Source: an uncultured Collinsella sp. (lineage in GTDB: Bacteria > Actinomycetota > Coriobacteriia > Coriobacteriales > Coriobacteriaceae). From it: 7,553 nt of DNA. The stretch is taken from contig CAUDAE010000098.1 of the NCBI GenBank assembly GCA_958447445.1, forward strand, positions 1 to 7,553, read 5' to 3'. This document shows positions 1-6,203 of the stretch, piece by piece. How positions within the stretch are numbered: position 1 is the first letter of the stretch; every line of letters starts with the position of its first letter. A program made the position numbers and the translations under genes. Below the pieces are notes generated by a model. The model was not told the DNA's origin. It did no database searches and saw only the letters and a program-made list of their open reading frames with translations.

Positions 1-793
1 CGCGAGCCTCATCCATAGAAATCACGCCATTGAAAGCATCAATGATCTCTTTATAGCCAATTGCCTGCATCGAAGTCAGGGCATCTCCCAGCCCCTGTTC
101 CATAAGACCGCGAACCTCATCGACAAGACCCTGTTCAAACATCAGATCGACACGCAGGTTAATGCGCTCGTAGAGCACCTCGCGATTACGCATCAGACCA
201 AACCATAGAGCATGATAATGCTCGCGCGGAACACTAAACTGACTTTTTTGCCTTGCATAGGAGATACCATCATCATGCATCTCGAGCGCACGAATCACAC
301 GGCGCACGTTATGGGGATGAATAACAGCAGCCGATTCTGGGTCGCGCTCAGCAAGCAGGGCATGCAGTTCTTCCTCGCCAATACGCTCGGCAAGCTCCTG
401 ATAGCCCACACGGCGATCGTCCTCAAGTTCACCCGAGGGAAAGTCCATCTCATCGAGGGCGGCCTTGAGATACAGCCCCGTACCTCCGCAAAAAACCGGC
501 AGACAACCCGAACCAATGAGACGTTCAACATGCGCGCGAGCGTCAGCCTGATAAAGCGCAGCAGAATATGCCACACCCAGCTCTACAATGTCGACGAGAC
601 GCAGCGGCGCCGTACACTCATCGGGCGTCATCTTTGCGGTACCGATGTCCATGCCGCGATAGATTTGCATCGCATCGCACGACAGCACTTCGGACGAAAG
701 ACGAGCGGCCAAACGGTCGGCAACATCACTCTTACCAACCGCCGTCGGACCGACGATCGCAACGGCGGAAAGTCCTGCCCCGGAAGAAACCAT
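1..793 (-). CDS. miaA: tRNA dimethylallyltransferase MiaA (3' end cut off by window edge)
   Basis: MiaA transfers a dimethylallyl group from DMAPP to N6 of adenosine 37 in tRNAs that read UNN codons, giving i6A37; it acts in the cytoplasm. I translated 264 codons, which run off the window at base 1. Family length is about 300-315, so roughly 40-50 C-terminal residues are missing. Visible motifs are the P-loop GPTAVGKS (residues 15-22), CDAMQIYRGMDIGTAK (39-54, the substrate-binding DSxQxYR-type motif), CGGTGLYLKA (102-111) and, near the cut, AIGYKEII. The usual Ser after the Asp is Ala here, as I recall for actinobacterial MiaA. The His-His pair normally preceding the LIDI-type stretch is replaced (APLRLVDI, 62-69). 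The ATG at 793-791 shares one base with the miaB stop (TAATG), implying translational coupling; I see no separate promoter. Identity is secure; activity is inferred. Confidence 0.95.
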   Translation of the reverse strand, partial: MVSSGAGLSAVAIVGPTAVGKSDVADRLAARLSSEVLSCDAMQIYRGMDIGTAKMTPDECTAPLRLVDIVELGVAYSAALYQADARAHVERLIGSGCLPVFCGGTGLYLKAALDEMDFPSGELEDDRRVGYQELAERIGEEELHALLAERDPESAAVIHPHNVRRVIRALEMHDDGISYARQKSQFSVPREHYHALWFGLMRNREVLYERINLRVDLMFEQGLVDEVRGLMEQGLGDALTSMQAIGYKEIIDAFNGVISMDEAR

Positions 794-2163
794 TAGCGCG
801 GCTCGCCCACAACGGAGCCGGACAAATACCAGGTCTTGGCAACGTCAACGTCAATATCAACGATCTTGCCAACAAGCTGATCGATGCTGTAACCCTCGGG
901 GATAGGCGCATGCACGGTCTGATTCTTGGGACTCTTGCCCAGCAGGACCGCATCGTTCTTCTTGCTCGTGCCCTCAATGAGCGCCGGCACCACAGTATGA
1001 AGCTCACCCTGGTTATACTCATGTGCCGTGGTCTCGATAACCTTAACCAGGCGGTTGAAACGCTCGAGAATAACCTCATGCGGCGTAGGATCGTCAATCT
1101 CGGCGGCCGGGGTACCGGCGCGCTTGGAATAGATGAAGGTATAGGCCTGAGCATAGCGGACCGTCTCGGCAAGTGAGAGCGTCTGCTCAAAGTCTTCTTC
1201 AGTCTCGCCCGGAAAGCCAACGATAATGTCAGTCGAGAGCGCGATATCGGGCATGCGATTGCGGATGCGATCGACCAGGCCCAGATAGTCCTCGCGTGTA
1301 TAACGGCGATTCATCTCTTTGAGGATCCGTGTCGAACCTGACTGGACGGCCAGGTGCAGCTGCGGCATAACGGCGGGCGTCTCGGCCATGGCGTCGATGG
1401 TCTCGGGCAGCAGATCCTTGGGATGCGAAGACGTAAAGAAGATGCGCTCCACACCTGTATCGCCCACGGCACGCAGCAGATCGGCAAAACGAGGCTTGCC
1501 AAACAGATCGCGACCATATGAGTTAACGTTTTGGCCCAGCAGCGTAATCTCACGCACGCCCTGGCGCACCAAACCGGTCACCTCGTCGACAATTTCCTCG
1601 AAGGGGCGGCTCTTTTCGCGACCGCGCACGTACGGCACGATGCAATAGGTGCAGAAATTATTGCAGCCCGTCATGATGGGCACCCAGGCGTGATACTGGG
1701 TCTCGCGATGCCACGGCATACTCATGGCATCCGTATCCTCATGCTCATTGGTGCGGATATGACGCTTGCCGTCAAGGAACGCCTCGGCAATAAGCTCGGC
1801 CACATGTGCGATAGAATGCGTGCCAAAGATGACATTGACGTTATCGACGTTGGTGAGCAGGCCCTCGCCATCACGCTGCGCGATACAGCCGCCCACGGCA
1901 ACCACACGCTTGCCCGAAGGCGAAGGCGGCAGGCTTTTGCAGGAATTGCACTGACCGTACAGGCGAGTATCGGCGGCCTCACGCACACAGCATGTCATGA
2001 AGACAACGATATCGGCATGCTCGGGATCGAGCGCCATGAGGCAACCATACGAATCGAGCAGACCGCTCACGCGCTCAGAGTCGTGCTGATTCATCTGGCA
2101 GCCAAAGGTGCGGATAAAGTAGGTTTTACCGGCAAGAATATCGCGTACGGAACGCTGGTCCAT
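793..2163 (-). CDS. miaB: tRNA-2-methylthio-N6-dimethylallyladenosine synthase MiaB
   Basis: This radical-SAM methylthiotransferase converts i6A37 to ms2i6A37, the step after MiaA. The product is 456 residues, normal for the family. The N-terminal UPF0004 domain carries the three cysteines of the auxiliary [4Fe-4S] cluster: C22 (TFGCQMN), C58 (TCCVRE) and C93 (GGCIAQ). The radical-SAM CxxxCxxC is C167/C171/C174 (GCNNFCTYC). LLGQNVNSYG (208-217) and STDIIVGFPGET follow, and a C-terminal TRAM domain (about 390-456) binds tRNA. Additional cysteines C41, C59, C72 and C75 make the N-domain Cys-rich, and the usual HLPVQSGS reads HLAVQSGS (A272). The open frame continues upstream to 2358, but that part overlaps spoVS and resembles nothing in MiaB. 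AGGA at 2176-2173 lies 9 nt from the ATG at 2163 and only 3 nt from the ATG at 2169, so 2163 is preferred. It lies 49 bp after spoVS and overlaps miaA by one base. Confidence 0.96.
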   Translation of the reverse strand: MDQRSVRDILAGKTYFIRTFGCQMNQHDSERVSGLLDSYGCLMALDPEHADIVVFMTCCVREAADTRLYGQCNSCKSLPPSPSGKRVVAVGGCIAQRDGEGLLTNVDNVNVIFGTHSIAHVAELIAEAFLDGKRHIRTNEHEDTDAMSMPWHRETQYHAWVPIMTGCNNFCTYCIVPYVRGREKSRPFEEIVDEVTGLVRQGVREITLLGQNVNSYGRDLFGKPRFADLLRAVGDTGVERIFFTSSHPKDLLPETIDAMAETPAVMPQLHLAVQSGSTRILKEMNRRYTREDYLGLVDRIRNRMPDIALSTDIIVGFPGETEEDFEQTLSLAETVRYAQAYTFIYSKRAGTPAAEIDDPTPHEVILERFNRLVKVIETTAHEYNQGELHTVVPALIEGTSKKNDAVLLGKSPKNQTVHAPIPEGYSIDQLVGKIVDIDVDVAKTWYLSGSVVGEPR

Positions 2164-2212
2164 GTGCATAAGTCCTAACGATGGAAGGGAGGCGAATCGA
2201 GGCAAGCAGAAG

Positions 2213-2530
2213 CTATGCCACAGGCTTAACATCATCCATGACGACGTTATCCATAGCAGCTCGATTGATCTGGTGAACGTAAATAGAAAGGCGGATGGCC
2301 GTGCGCGACTCCCCGTTAATGAGGATGTCGGAGAACACGGGCGCGCAGGAAATATCAAAACCGGTTGGAATCAAAAAACCGCGCGCGATAGCCACGGCCT
2401 TAATGGCCTGGTTGACAGCACCAGCGCCGACACACTGGATGTTGACGGGTACACCATCCTTGACCATGCCGGCGATGGCGCCGGCAACGGACGCGGGCGA
2501 TGATTTGCTTGATACCTTCAGGCAATCCAT
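2213..2530 (-). CDS. spoVS: Stage V sporulation protein S homologue (SpoVS, Alba-like fold)
   Basis: SpoVS proteins are small and very conserved with an Alba-like fold, probably nucleic-acid binding. In Bacillus, SpoVS is needed for spore coat and core maturation; the family also occurs in non-sporulating bacteria, where its role is unknown. The product is 105 residues. Residues 1-84 match the family throughout: LKVSSKSSPASVAGAIAG (4-21), GAGAVNQAIKAVAIARGF (35-52), then DILINGESRTAIRL (68-81). The last 20 or so residues (HQINRAAMDNVVMDDV and beyond) go past the roughly 86-residue Bacillus protein. The start at 2530 is fixed by AGGAG at 2542-2538 with 7-nt spacing and by the family N-terminus; an in-frame extension to 2605 has no homologous content. 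It lies 74 bp after the GHKL ATPase gene and 49 bp before miaB. The gap upstream carries a palindrome and could hold a promoter, though none is clear. Confidence 0.94.
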   Translation of the reverse strand: MDCLKVSSKSSPASVAGAIAGMVKDGVPVNIQCVGAGAVNQAIKAVAIARGFLIPTGFDISCAPVFSDILINGESRTAIRLSIYVHQINRAAMDNVVMDDVKPVA

Positions 2531-2537
2531 GAAGAAA

Positions 2538-2542
2538 CTCCT
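2538..2542 (-). promoter_or_regulatory. Ribosome binding site of spoVS
   Basis: AGGAG on the minus strand, 7 nt before the ATG at 2530. It decides the spoVS start against the longer open frame reaching 2605. Confidence 0.8.
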
Positions 2543-2580
2543 GCGTTTAAAAGTACGTTTTAACTGCAATAACTGTATCG

Positions 2581-2598
2581 TACCGAGTGGACTCGGTA
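2581..2598. repeat. 18-bp inverted repeat in the gap between the GHKL ATPase gene and spoVS
   Basis: The sequence reads TACCGAGTGGACTCGGTA: two perfect 8-bp arms around a 2-bp centre. It begins 7 bp downstream of the ATPase stop codon and ends 50 bp before the spoVS ATG. No T-run follows it on either strand, so it is not an ordinary intrinsic terminator. It could be a repressor operator for an internal spoVS promoter, or in the mRNA a stable hairpin (7 bp closing a tetraloop) that protects or punctuates the transcript. The remaining gap, 2543-2580, is AT-rich, with no promoter I could support. Confidence 0.75.
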
Positions 2599-2604
2599 AA
2601 GGCA

Positions 2605-3690
2605 CTATTCCTCTTTGGCAAGATCGAAGGTCACAGTGATTCGATCACGCGAAACACGAATCTTTGGGTCGCCGCAAAGGTTGAGATAGTACCGGGCGGC
2701 AAGGTCATTAAAGTCACGCTCCACAGCACGCGAAAACTGTGCCATGTCATCCTTGGCAATACGTAGCCCGCGACGATCCTTCGCAAGATCTACAGGAGCC
2801 GGCGCATGCGAGGACGAATCACGCTCGCGCAGCAGACGCGAGGTCACACCGCGAACGGGCTTAATCTGCCCTGCCAAAATGCGATGAGCTGTGCGCTCGG
2901 ACATCTCAAGACCCAAACCCGAACAGATACGGATAAAGTCCTCGGCATCAGAGGCAAGGCCCAAACGATCGACAACCGGAAGCTCACTCTCGTCATCAAT
3001 GAACAGGAGACGCGACGTATCGAGCCGACTTGACGCCTGAGCATAAAGGGTCGCGGCAATCTCAGACGGAGAACCAAGATAGACATCGCAACCACGCAAC
3101 TCCTCGAGCGCAAACTCACAAGCAGCGCGAATAATATTATGCGGACCGCGAGCACAGACATAACGTCCGTCCTCATCCTTGACGGCCTGGGGCCAGCTGG
3201 ACTGATCGGCACGCTCACTGAGGCGGTCGGCCGCAACGCTCACCTTAAAGGCCGAGCCAAGGTCGACACCAGACGTGACCACACGGGCCTCGTCGGTGTT
3301 CTGCTTGATCGAAAACAATGCCATGCCACGACCGTGAACGCCCCAACGGTCCATCTTCATGCTCTCGAGCTTGGAGGTAACGCGGGCATCGAAGATTCGC
3401 TCTTGCATATCCTGCGGAACGCCCGAACCGTTATCCAGAAAGACAAGCGTGCGGACGCCATCTTCCTTGGTCGTAGCGAGATAGACTTTGTCGGCGCCAG
3501 CATCGCGAGCATTACGGAGCATTTCGATGACGATATCCTCGACATGCTGAATGTCATGCTTTGCCTGGCGCCGCTCGGCCTCCGAAACACGGAGGCGGAC
3601 ATACCCCTCGCCAAGGTTCTCCTCGACGCGAAGGTTGCCCTCCCCCGACATCGACGCGATAAATGAGATGAGCTCGTTCGCGTCGCTCAT
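2605..3690 (-). CDS. Uncharacterised GHKL-superfamily ATPase, in the rny-spoVS interval
   Basis: I do not recognise a named gene. The 361-residue product has an N-terminal Bergerat-fold ATP-binding domain (about 45-155) with all the motifs: N-box EMLRNARDAGAD (56-67; E56, N60, D63), G1 box DNGSGVP (86-92) and G2 GVHGRGMALFSI (117-128). The stretch FDARVTSKL (100-108) before the G2 box recalls the HATSKI segment of MutL. After the ATPase domain come a conserved-looking block, GPHNIIRAACEFALEELRG (182-200) then YLGSPSEIAATLYA (204-217), and a possible helical DNA- or RNA-binding segment at about 248-280. There is no histidine-kinase phosphoacceptor domain, transmembrane segment or signal peptide, so a sensor kinase is unlikely. 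The ATG follows the rny stop after one base with no strong Shine-Dalgarno, implying coupling to rny. Protein, mRNA or DNA remodelling linked to RNase Y or SpoVS is a guess from position only. Confidence 0.9.
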   Translation of the reverse strand: MSDANELISFIASMSGEGNLRVEENLGEGYVRLRVSEAERRQAKHDIQHVEDIVIEMLRNARDAGADKVYLATTKEDGVRTLVFLDNGSGVPQDMQERIFDARVTSKLESMKMDRWGVHGRGMALFSIKQNTDEARVVTSGVDLGSAFKVSVAADRLSERADQSSWPQAVKDEDGRYVCARGPHNIIRAACEFALEELRGCDVYLGSPSEIAATLYAQASSRLDTSRLLFIDDESELPVVDRLGLASDAEDFIRICSGLGLEMSERTAHRILAGQIKPVRGVTSRLLRERDSSSHAPAPVDLAKDRRGLRIAKDDMAQFSRAVERDFNDLAARYYLNLCGDPKIRVSRDRITVTFDLAKEE

Positions 3691-3691
3691 G

Positions 3692-5242
3692 TTATTTAGC
3701 GATATCGACAGCGCGGCTCTCGCGAATCACGACGACGCGCACCTGACCGGGATACTCCATCTCTTCCTCGATCTGATGGGCGATATCGTGAGCCAGGACC
3801 GTGGACTGGGCATCGGAGATCTTGTCCGGCTGAACCATGACGTGGACCTCGCGACCGGCCTGCATGGCATAGGTACGCTCGACGCCGTCATGGGAGTTGG
3901 CGATCTCCTCGAGCTTCTCAAGACGCTTGATGTAGTTCTCGGCAGACTCGCGACGGGCACCGGGGCGAGAGGCAGAGACAGCATCGGCGGCCTGTACCAG
4001 GACATCGAGCACCGTGTTGGGATCGACATCGGCATGGTGAGCCTCGATAGCGTGGACGATAACGGGCTTCTCGCCATAACGGCGGGCAAGCTCGGCGCCG
4101 ATGACGGCATGCGGGCCCTCGACGTCGTGGTCGATTGCCTTGCCCAGGTCGTGCAGCAGGCCGGCGCGCTTGGCGGTCACAACGTCAAGGCCAAGCTCGG
4201 AAGCCATCACGCCGCACAGATCAGAGACCTCGAGGGAGTGCTGAAGCACGTTCTGACCAAACGAGGTACGGTAGCGCAGGGCACCAAGGGTCTTGACGAT
4301 CTCGGGGTGCAGGTCGTGGATGCCGGTATCGAAGGCAGCCTGCTCGCCAGCCTCGCGCACGCGCTGCTGAACCAGGTCGGCAGCCTTGTGATACATCTCC
4401 TCGATGCGGGCGGGGTGGATGCGGCCGTCGGCGATGAGGTTCTCGAGGGCGACACGGGCGGTCTCACGACGGACCGGGTCGAAGCTCGAAAGAACGACGG
4501 TGGCAGGCGCGTCGTCGATCACGAGGTTGACGCCGGAAACCTGCTCGAAGGTCCGGATGTTGCGACCCTCGCGACCGATGATACGGCCCTTGAGGTCATC
4601 AGAGGGAATGTGCACGGAGGTAACGGTGACCTCGGCTGTGTGGTCGGCAGCGCAGCGCTGAATCGCCAGGGACAGAATCTCCTGGGCGGTCTTGTGGCAC
4701 TCGGCGCGAACCTGCTGCTCGGACTCGCGAATGATCGTGGCAGCCTCGTGGGTGACCTCGCCGCGAACCTTATCGAGGAGCTCCTTGTGGGCGTCCTCGC
4801 GGGTCAGGTCGGCGATACGCTCGAGCTCGGAGGTCTGCTTGGCGCAGAGCTCCTCAAGCTCGCGGGAGCGCTTCTCGACCTGACCGGCCTGGCTGGACAG
4901 CTGGTGCTCACGCTTGTCGAGAGCGTCGTTTCGGCGATCAAGGGACTCCTCGCGCTGCATCACGCGGTTCTCGAGCGTACGAATCTCGCTCTTACGCTGC
5001 TTGTCCTCGGCCTCGGCGGCCTGCTTGTTCTTGATGATCTCCTCTTTAGCCTCGAGCAGAGCCTCTTTTTTGAGGGTCTCGGCCTGACGCTTAGCATCAC
5101 CGATCAGGGACTCAGCCTGTGCGTGTGCCGACTGGATCTTTTCGTCGGCCTCGTGAAGACTACCCTGCTTGGCGGTGCGCATGTAGGCAATGGCGGCGAT
5201 GGCACCCAAAACGATGCCAACGAGCGCTGCGATGATAGGCAT
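3692..5242 (-). CDS. rny: Ribonuclease Y (membrane-anchored endoribonuclease)
   Basis: RNase Y starts mRNA decay by endonucleolytic cleavage at the inner face of the membrane. The product is 516 residues (B. subtilis about 520) with the standard order: an N-terminal membrane anchor (about 2-20), a long charged coiled coil (about 28-185), a KH RNA-binding domain (about 205-270) with IIGREGRNIRTFE carrying the GxxG loop, and an HD domain with FGQNVLQHS (H335), LLHDLGKA (H364, D365), EAHHAD (H402, H403) and AADAVSASRPGARRE (D420). The YPGQVRVVVIRE-type C-terminus is also present. A GTG at 5248 would add two residues, but its G is the last base of the AAGGAG ribosome site (5253-5248). The ATG at 5242, 5 nt from that site, is therefore the likely start. 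It has its own promoter and a hairpin-containing leader, so it probably heads the transcript running to miaA. No catalytic residue appears missing. Confidence 0.97.
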   Translation of the reverse strand: MPIIAALVGIVLGAIAAIAYMRTAKQGSLHEADEKIQSAHAQAESLIGDAKRQAETLKKEALLEAKEEIIKNKQAAEAEDKQRKSEIRTLENRVMQREESLDRRNDALDKREHQLSSQAGQVEKRSRELEELCAKQTSELERIADLTREDAHKELLDKVRGEVTHEAATIIRESEQQVRAECHKTAQEILSLAIQRCAADHTAEVTVTSVHIPSDDLKGRIIGREGRNIRTFEQVSGVNLVIDDAPATVVLSSFDPVRRETARVALENLIADGRIHPARIEEMYHKAADLVQQRVREAGEQAAFDTGIHDLHPEIVKTLGALRYRTSFGQNVLQHSLEVSDLCGVMASELGLDVVTAKRAGLLHDLGKAIDHDVEGPHAVIGAELARRYGEKPVIVHAIEAHHADVDPNTVLDVLVQAADAVSASRPGARRESAENYIKRLEKLEEIANSHDGVERTYAMQAGREVHVMVQPDKISDAQSTVLAHDIAHQIEEEMEYPGQVRVVVIRESRAVDIAK

Positions 5243-5247
5243 GCTCA

Positions 5248-5253
5248 CTCCTT
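5248..5253 (-). promoter_or_regulatory. Ribosome binding site of rny
   Basis: AAGGAG, 5 nt before the ATG at 5242. Its last base is the first base of the alternative GTG start at 5248, which argues for the ATG. Confidence 0.8.
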
Positions 5254-5277
5254 TTTATGGATTCGTTACACAACAAA

Positions 5278-5303
5278 GCGAACCGTCCTTACGAACGGCT
5301 CGC
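5278..5303 (-). promoter_or_regulatory. Strong hairpin in the rny leader (possible attenuator or processing site)
   Basis: On the transcript, GCGAGCCGT pairs with ACGGTTCGC: nine base pairs including one G-U, with the 8-nt loop TCGTAAGG. It is followed by TTTGTTGTG, moderately U-rich, and lies about 25 nt before the rny Shine-Dalgarno. This could be a weak intrinsic terminator (attenuator), a stabilising 5' structure or an RNase site. The base pairing is directly visible; a regulatory role is inferred. Confidence 0.55.
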
Positions 5304-5364
5304 GACATTTGAGTAATATGGGCGCAGCTTATGCGGGTCGGATACAGATAAACATATAAACAAA

Positions 5365-5379
5365 CTCATCACAGATGAG
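5365..5379 (-). promoter_or_regulatory. Small hairpin early in the rny leader
   Basis: CTCATC-TGT-GATGAG on the transcript: a 6-bp stem, 7 bp if G5380-U5364 is counted, with a 3-nt loop, followed by TTTGTTTATATG. It lies about 25 nt after the predicted transcription start. Its 5' arm (GCTCAT, 5380-5375) could instead pair with GTGAGC (5248-5243), which runs from the last base of the rny ribosome site to just before the start codon. That makes an alternative fold possible but unproven. Confidence 0.35.
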
Positions 5380-5408
5380 CACATATCACAAAGCAAATGA
5401 CAGTGTTT

Positions 5409-5437
5409 ATCGTACGTTGAACCACAACAACTGTCAA
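5409..5437 (-). promoter_or_regulatory. Sigma-A type promoter for rny and downstream genes
   Basis: The -35 box is TTGACA (5437-5432, a perfect consensus match). After a 17-bp spacer comes the -10 box TACGAT (5414-5409, four of six). Transcription should start near 5402, giving a leader of about 160 nt before the ATG at 5242. It is the only good promoter I found for the rny-ATPase-spoVS-miaB-miaA genes. Confidence 0.75.
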
Positions 5438-5442
5438 ATAAA

Positions 5443-5485
5443 TGGCCCCAGCACGGCAGCTAAAACACGGTGAACGGCAGGGCCA
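5443..5485 (-). terminator. Weak candidate terminator after recX
   Basis: TGGCCC (5485-5480) and GGGCCA (5448-5443) form a GC-rich 6-bp stem (7-8 with wobble pairs), and the 3' arm is followed on the transcript by TTTATTTG. The loop of about 31 nt is long for an intrinsic terminator, and the T-rich tail runs into the -35 box of the rny promoter. It is the best recA-recX end signal visible, but read-through into rny is possible. Confidence 0.3.
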
Positions 5486-5499
5486 CAAAGCGCATACGC

Positions 5500-6192
5500 C
5501 TAAACTGCACATTCCTCGCGTTCGGCATCGAGACGCGCCTTAACGGCATCGGCGGCGATGTGATACGAGAAGCCCTTGCCCATCAAAAACCGAACCAGTT
5601 TTTCGAATCCGCGCGTCTCTGGAACACGCCGCTTGGCGAGCAGGGCTGACGCACGCGCCAAATCGTCTTCAACGGCAAAATAATCCTCGGGATAACCGGG
5701 AATGTCATCGAGCACGACATGACGGCGCTTGAGCTCGGTCTCGATTTTGCGCTGTCCCCAACCGCGCCGCTTGCGCTCCTCGATAAAGTACGAGCAAAAG
5801 CGGTTCTCGTCTAAAAAGTGATACTCGGTGGCGCGCTCGACGGCGAAATCGATCGCGGGCTGGTGAAAGCCGTAGCGAGCCAGCTTGTCACGGACCTCAC
5901 CCGTCGCATGGTCGCGGCGCGATAGCATCTCGGTCACCATGGTAAGTGCACATTTACGCTCGATGAGCTGCACCGCCTCACGAAAGTTGTCCCAATCACA
6001 GGGAAGATCGGGGCGGTTTTTGACATACAGCCGCGCGACCCGCACGGGAATCCAAATGGACCGCTCAAAACCGCCCTCAAGCTCACAATCGATATGTGCG
6101 CAAGGCTTTTTGGACGCATACCCGCTCGAGAACGAGGAAGCCGCCTTCTTATCGGGAAAGACGGCCGTGGCCTCGGTCACCGTATACGACAT
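5500..6192 (-). CDS. recX: RecX, modulator of RecA
   Basis: RecX binds in the groove of the RecA filament and modulates, usually restrains, its ATPase and strand exchange. The product is 230 residues, between the E. coli (about 166) and B. subtilis (about 264) forms. The all-helical RecX domain covers about 78-222. The clearest signature is FLDENRFCSYFIEERKRRGW (126-145) followed by GQRKIETELKRRHV (146-159), matching the family's LDDxRFAxxYxxxR...G..rI..EL...G pattern. A last three-helix unit holds VRFLMGKGFSYHIAADAV (200-217). The N-terminal 75 residues are a less conserved extension, a possible wHTH-like region seen in longer Gram-positive RecX proteins. The ATG at 6192 follows the recA stop after 11 bp with no strong ribosome site, so coupling to recA and SOS co-induction are likely. 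The family is secure; whether it inhibits or also stimulates RecA cannot be told. Confidence 0.93.
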   Translation of the reverse strand: MSYTVTEATAVFPDKKAASSFSSGYASKKPCAHIDCELEGGFERSIWIPVRVARLYVKNRPDLPCDWDNFREAVQLIERKCALTMVTEMLSRRDHATGEVRDKLARYGFHQPAIDFAVERATEYHFLDENRFCSYFIEERKRRGWGQRKIETELKRRHVVLDDIPGYPEDYFAVEDDLARASALLAKRRVPETRGFEKLVRFLMGKGFSYHIAADAVKARLDAEREECAV

Positions 6193-6203
6193 GAGCGTAA
6201 CCG

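Noticed and set aside
2164..2358. In-frame 65-residue N-terminal extension of MiaB
   Set aside because: It overlaps spoVS in another frame, resembles no MiaB N-terminus and has a worse start context than the ATG at 2163.
2531..2605. In-frame 25-residue extension of SpoVS
   Set aside because: The family begins at the MxxLKVS start, which has AGGAG at 7-nt spacing; the extension only reads through the palindrome and AT-rich gap.
5279..5296. Two CGAAC half-sites in the rny leader suggesting a second LexA box
   Set aside because: Neither has the GTTCG partner at 4-bp spacing; they are part of the 9-bp leader hairpin.
3551..5359. A 602-codon open frame on the plus strand opposite rny
   Set aside because: It is antisense to a certain RNase Y gene, its low-complexity Leu/Gly/Asp-rich translation is typical of a shadow of GC-rich codon bias, and it has no homologous motifs.
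5289..5384. A 31-codon open frame inside the rny leader (possible leader peptide)
   Set aside because: None of its start codons has a Shine-Dalgarno, and codon choice is unlike the neighbouring genes. A regulatory leader peptide cannot be excluded but is not supported.
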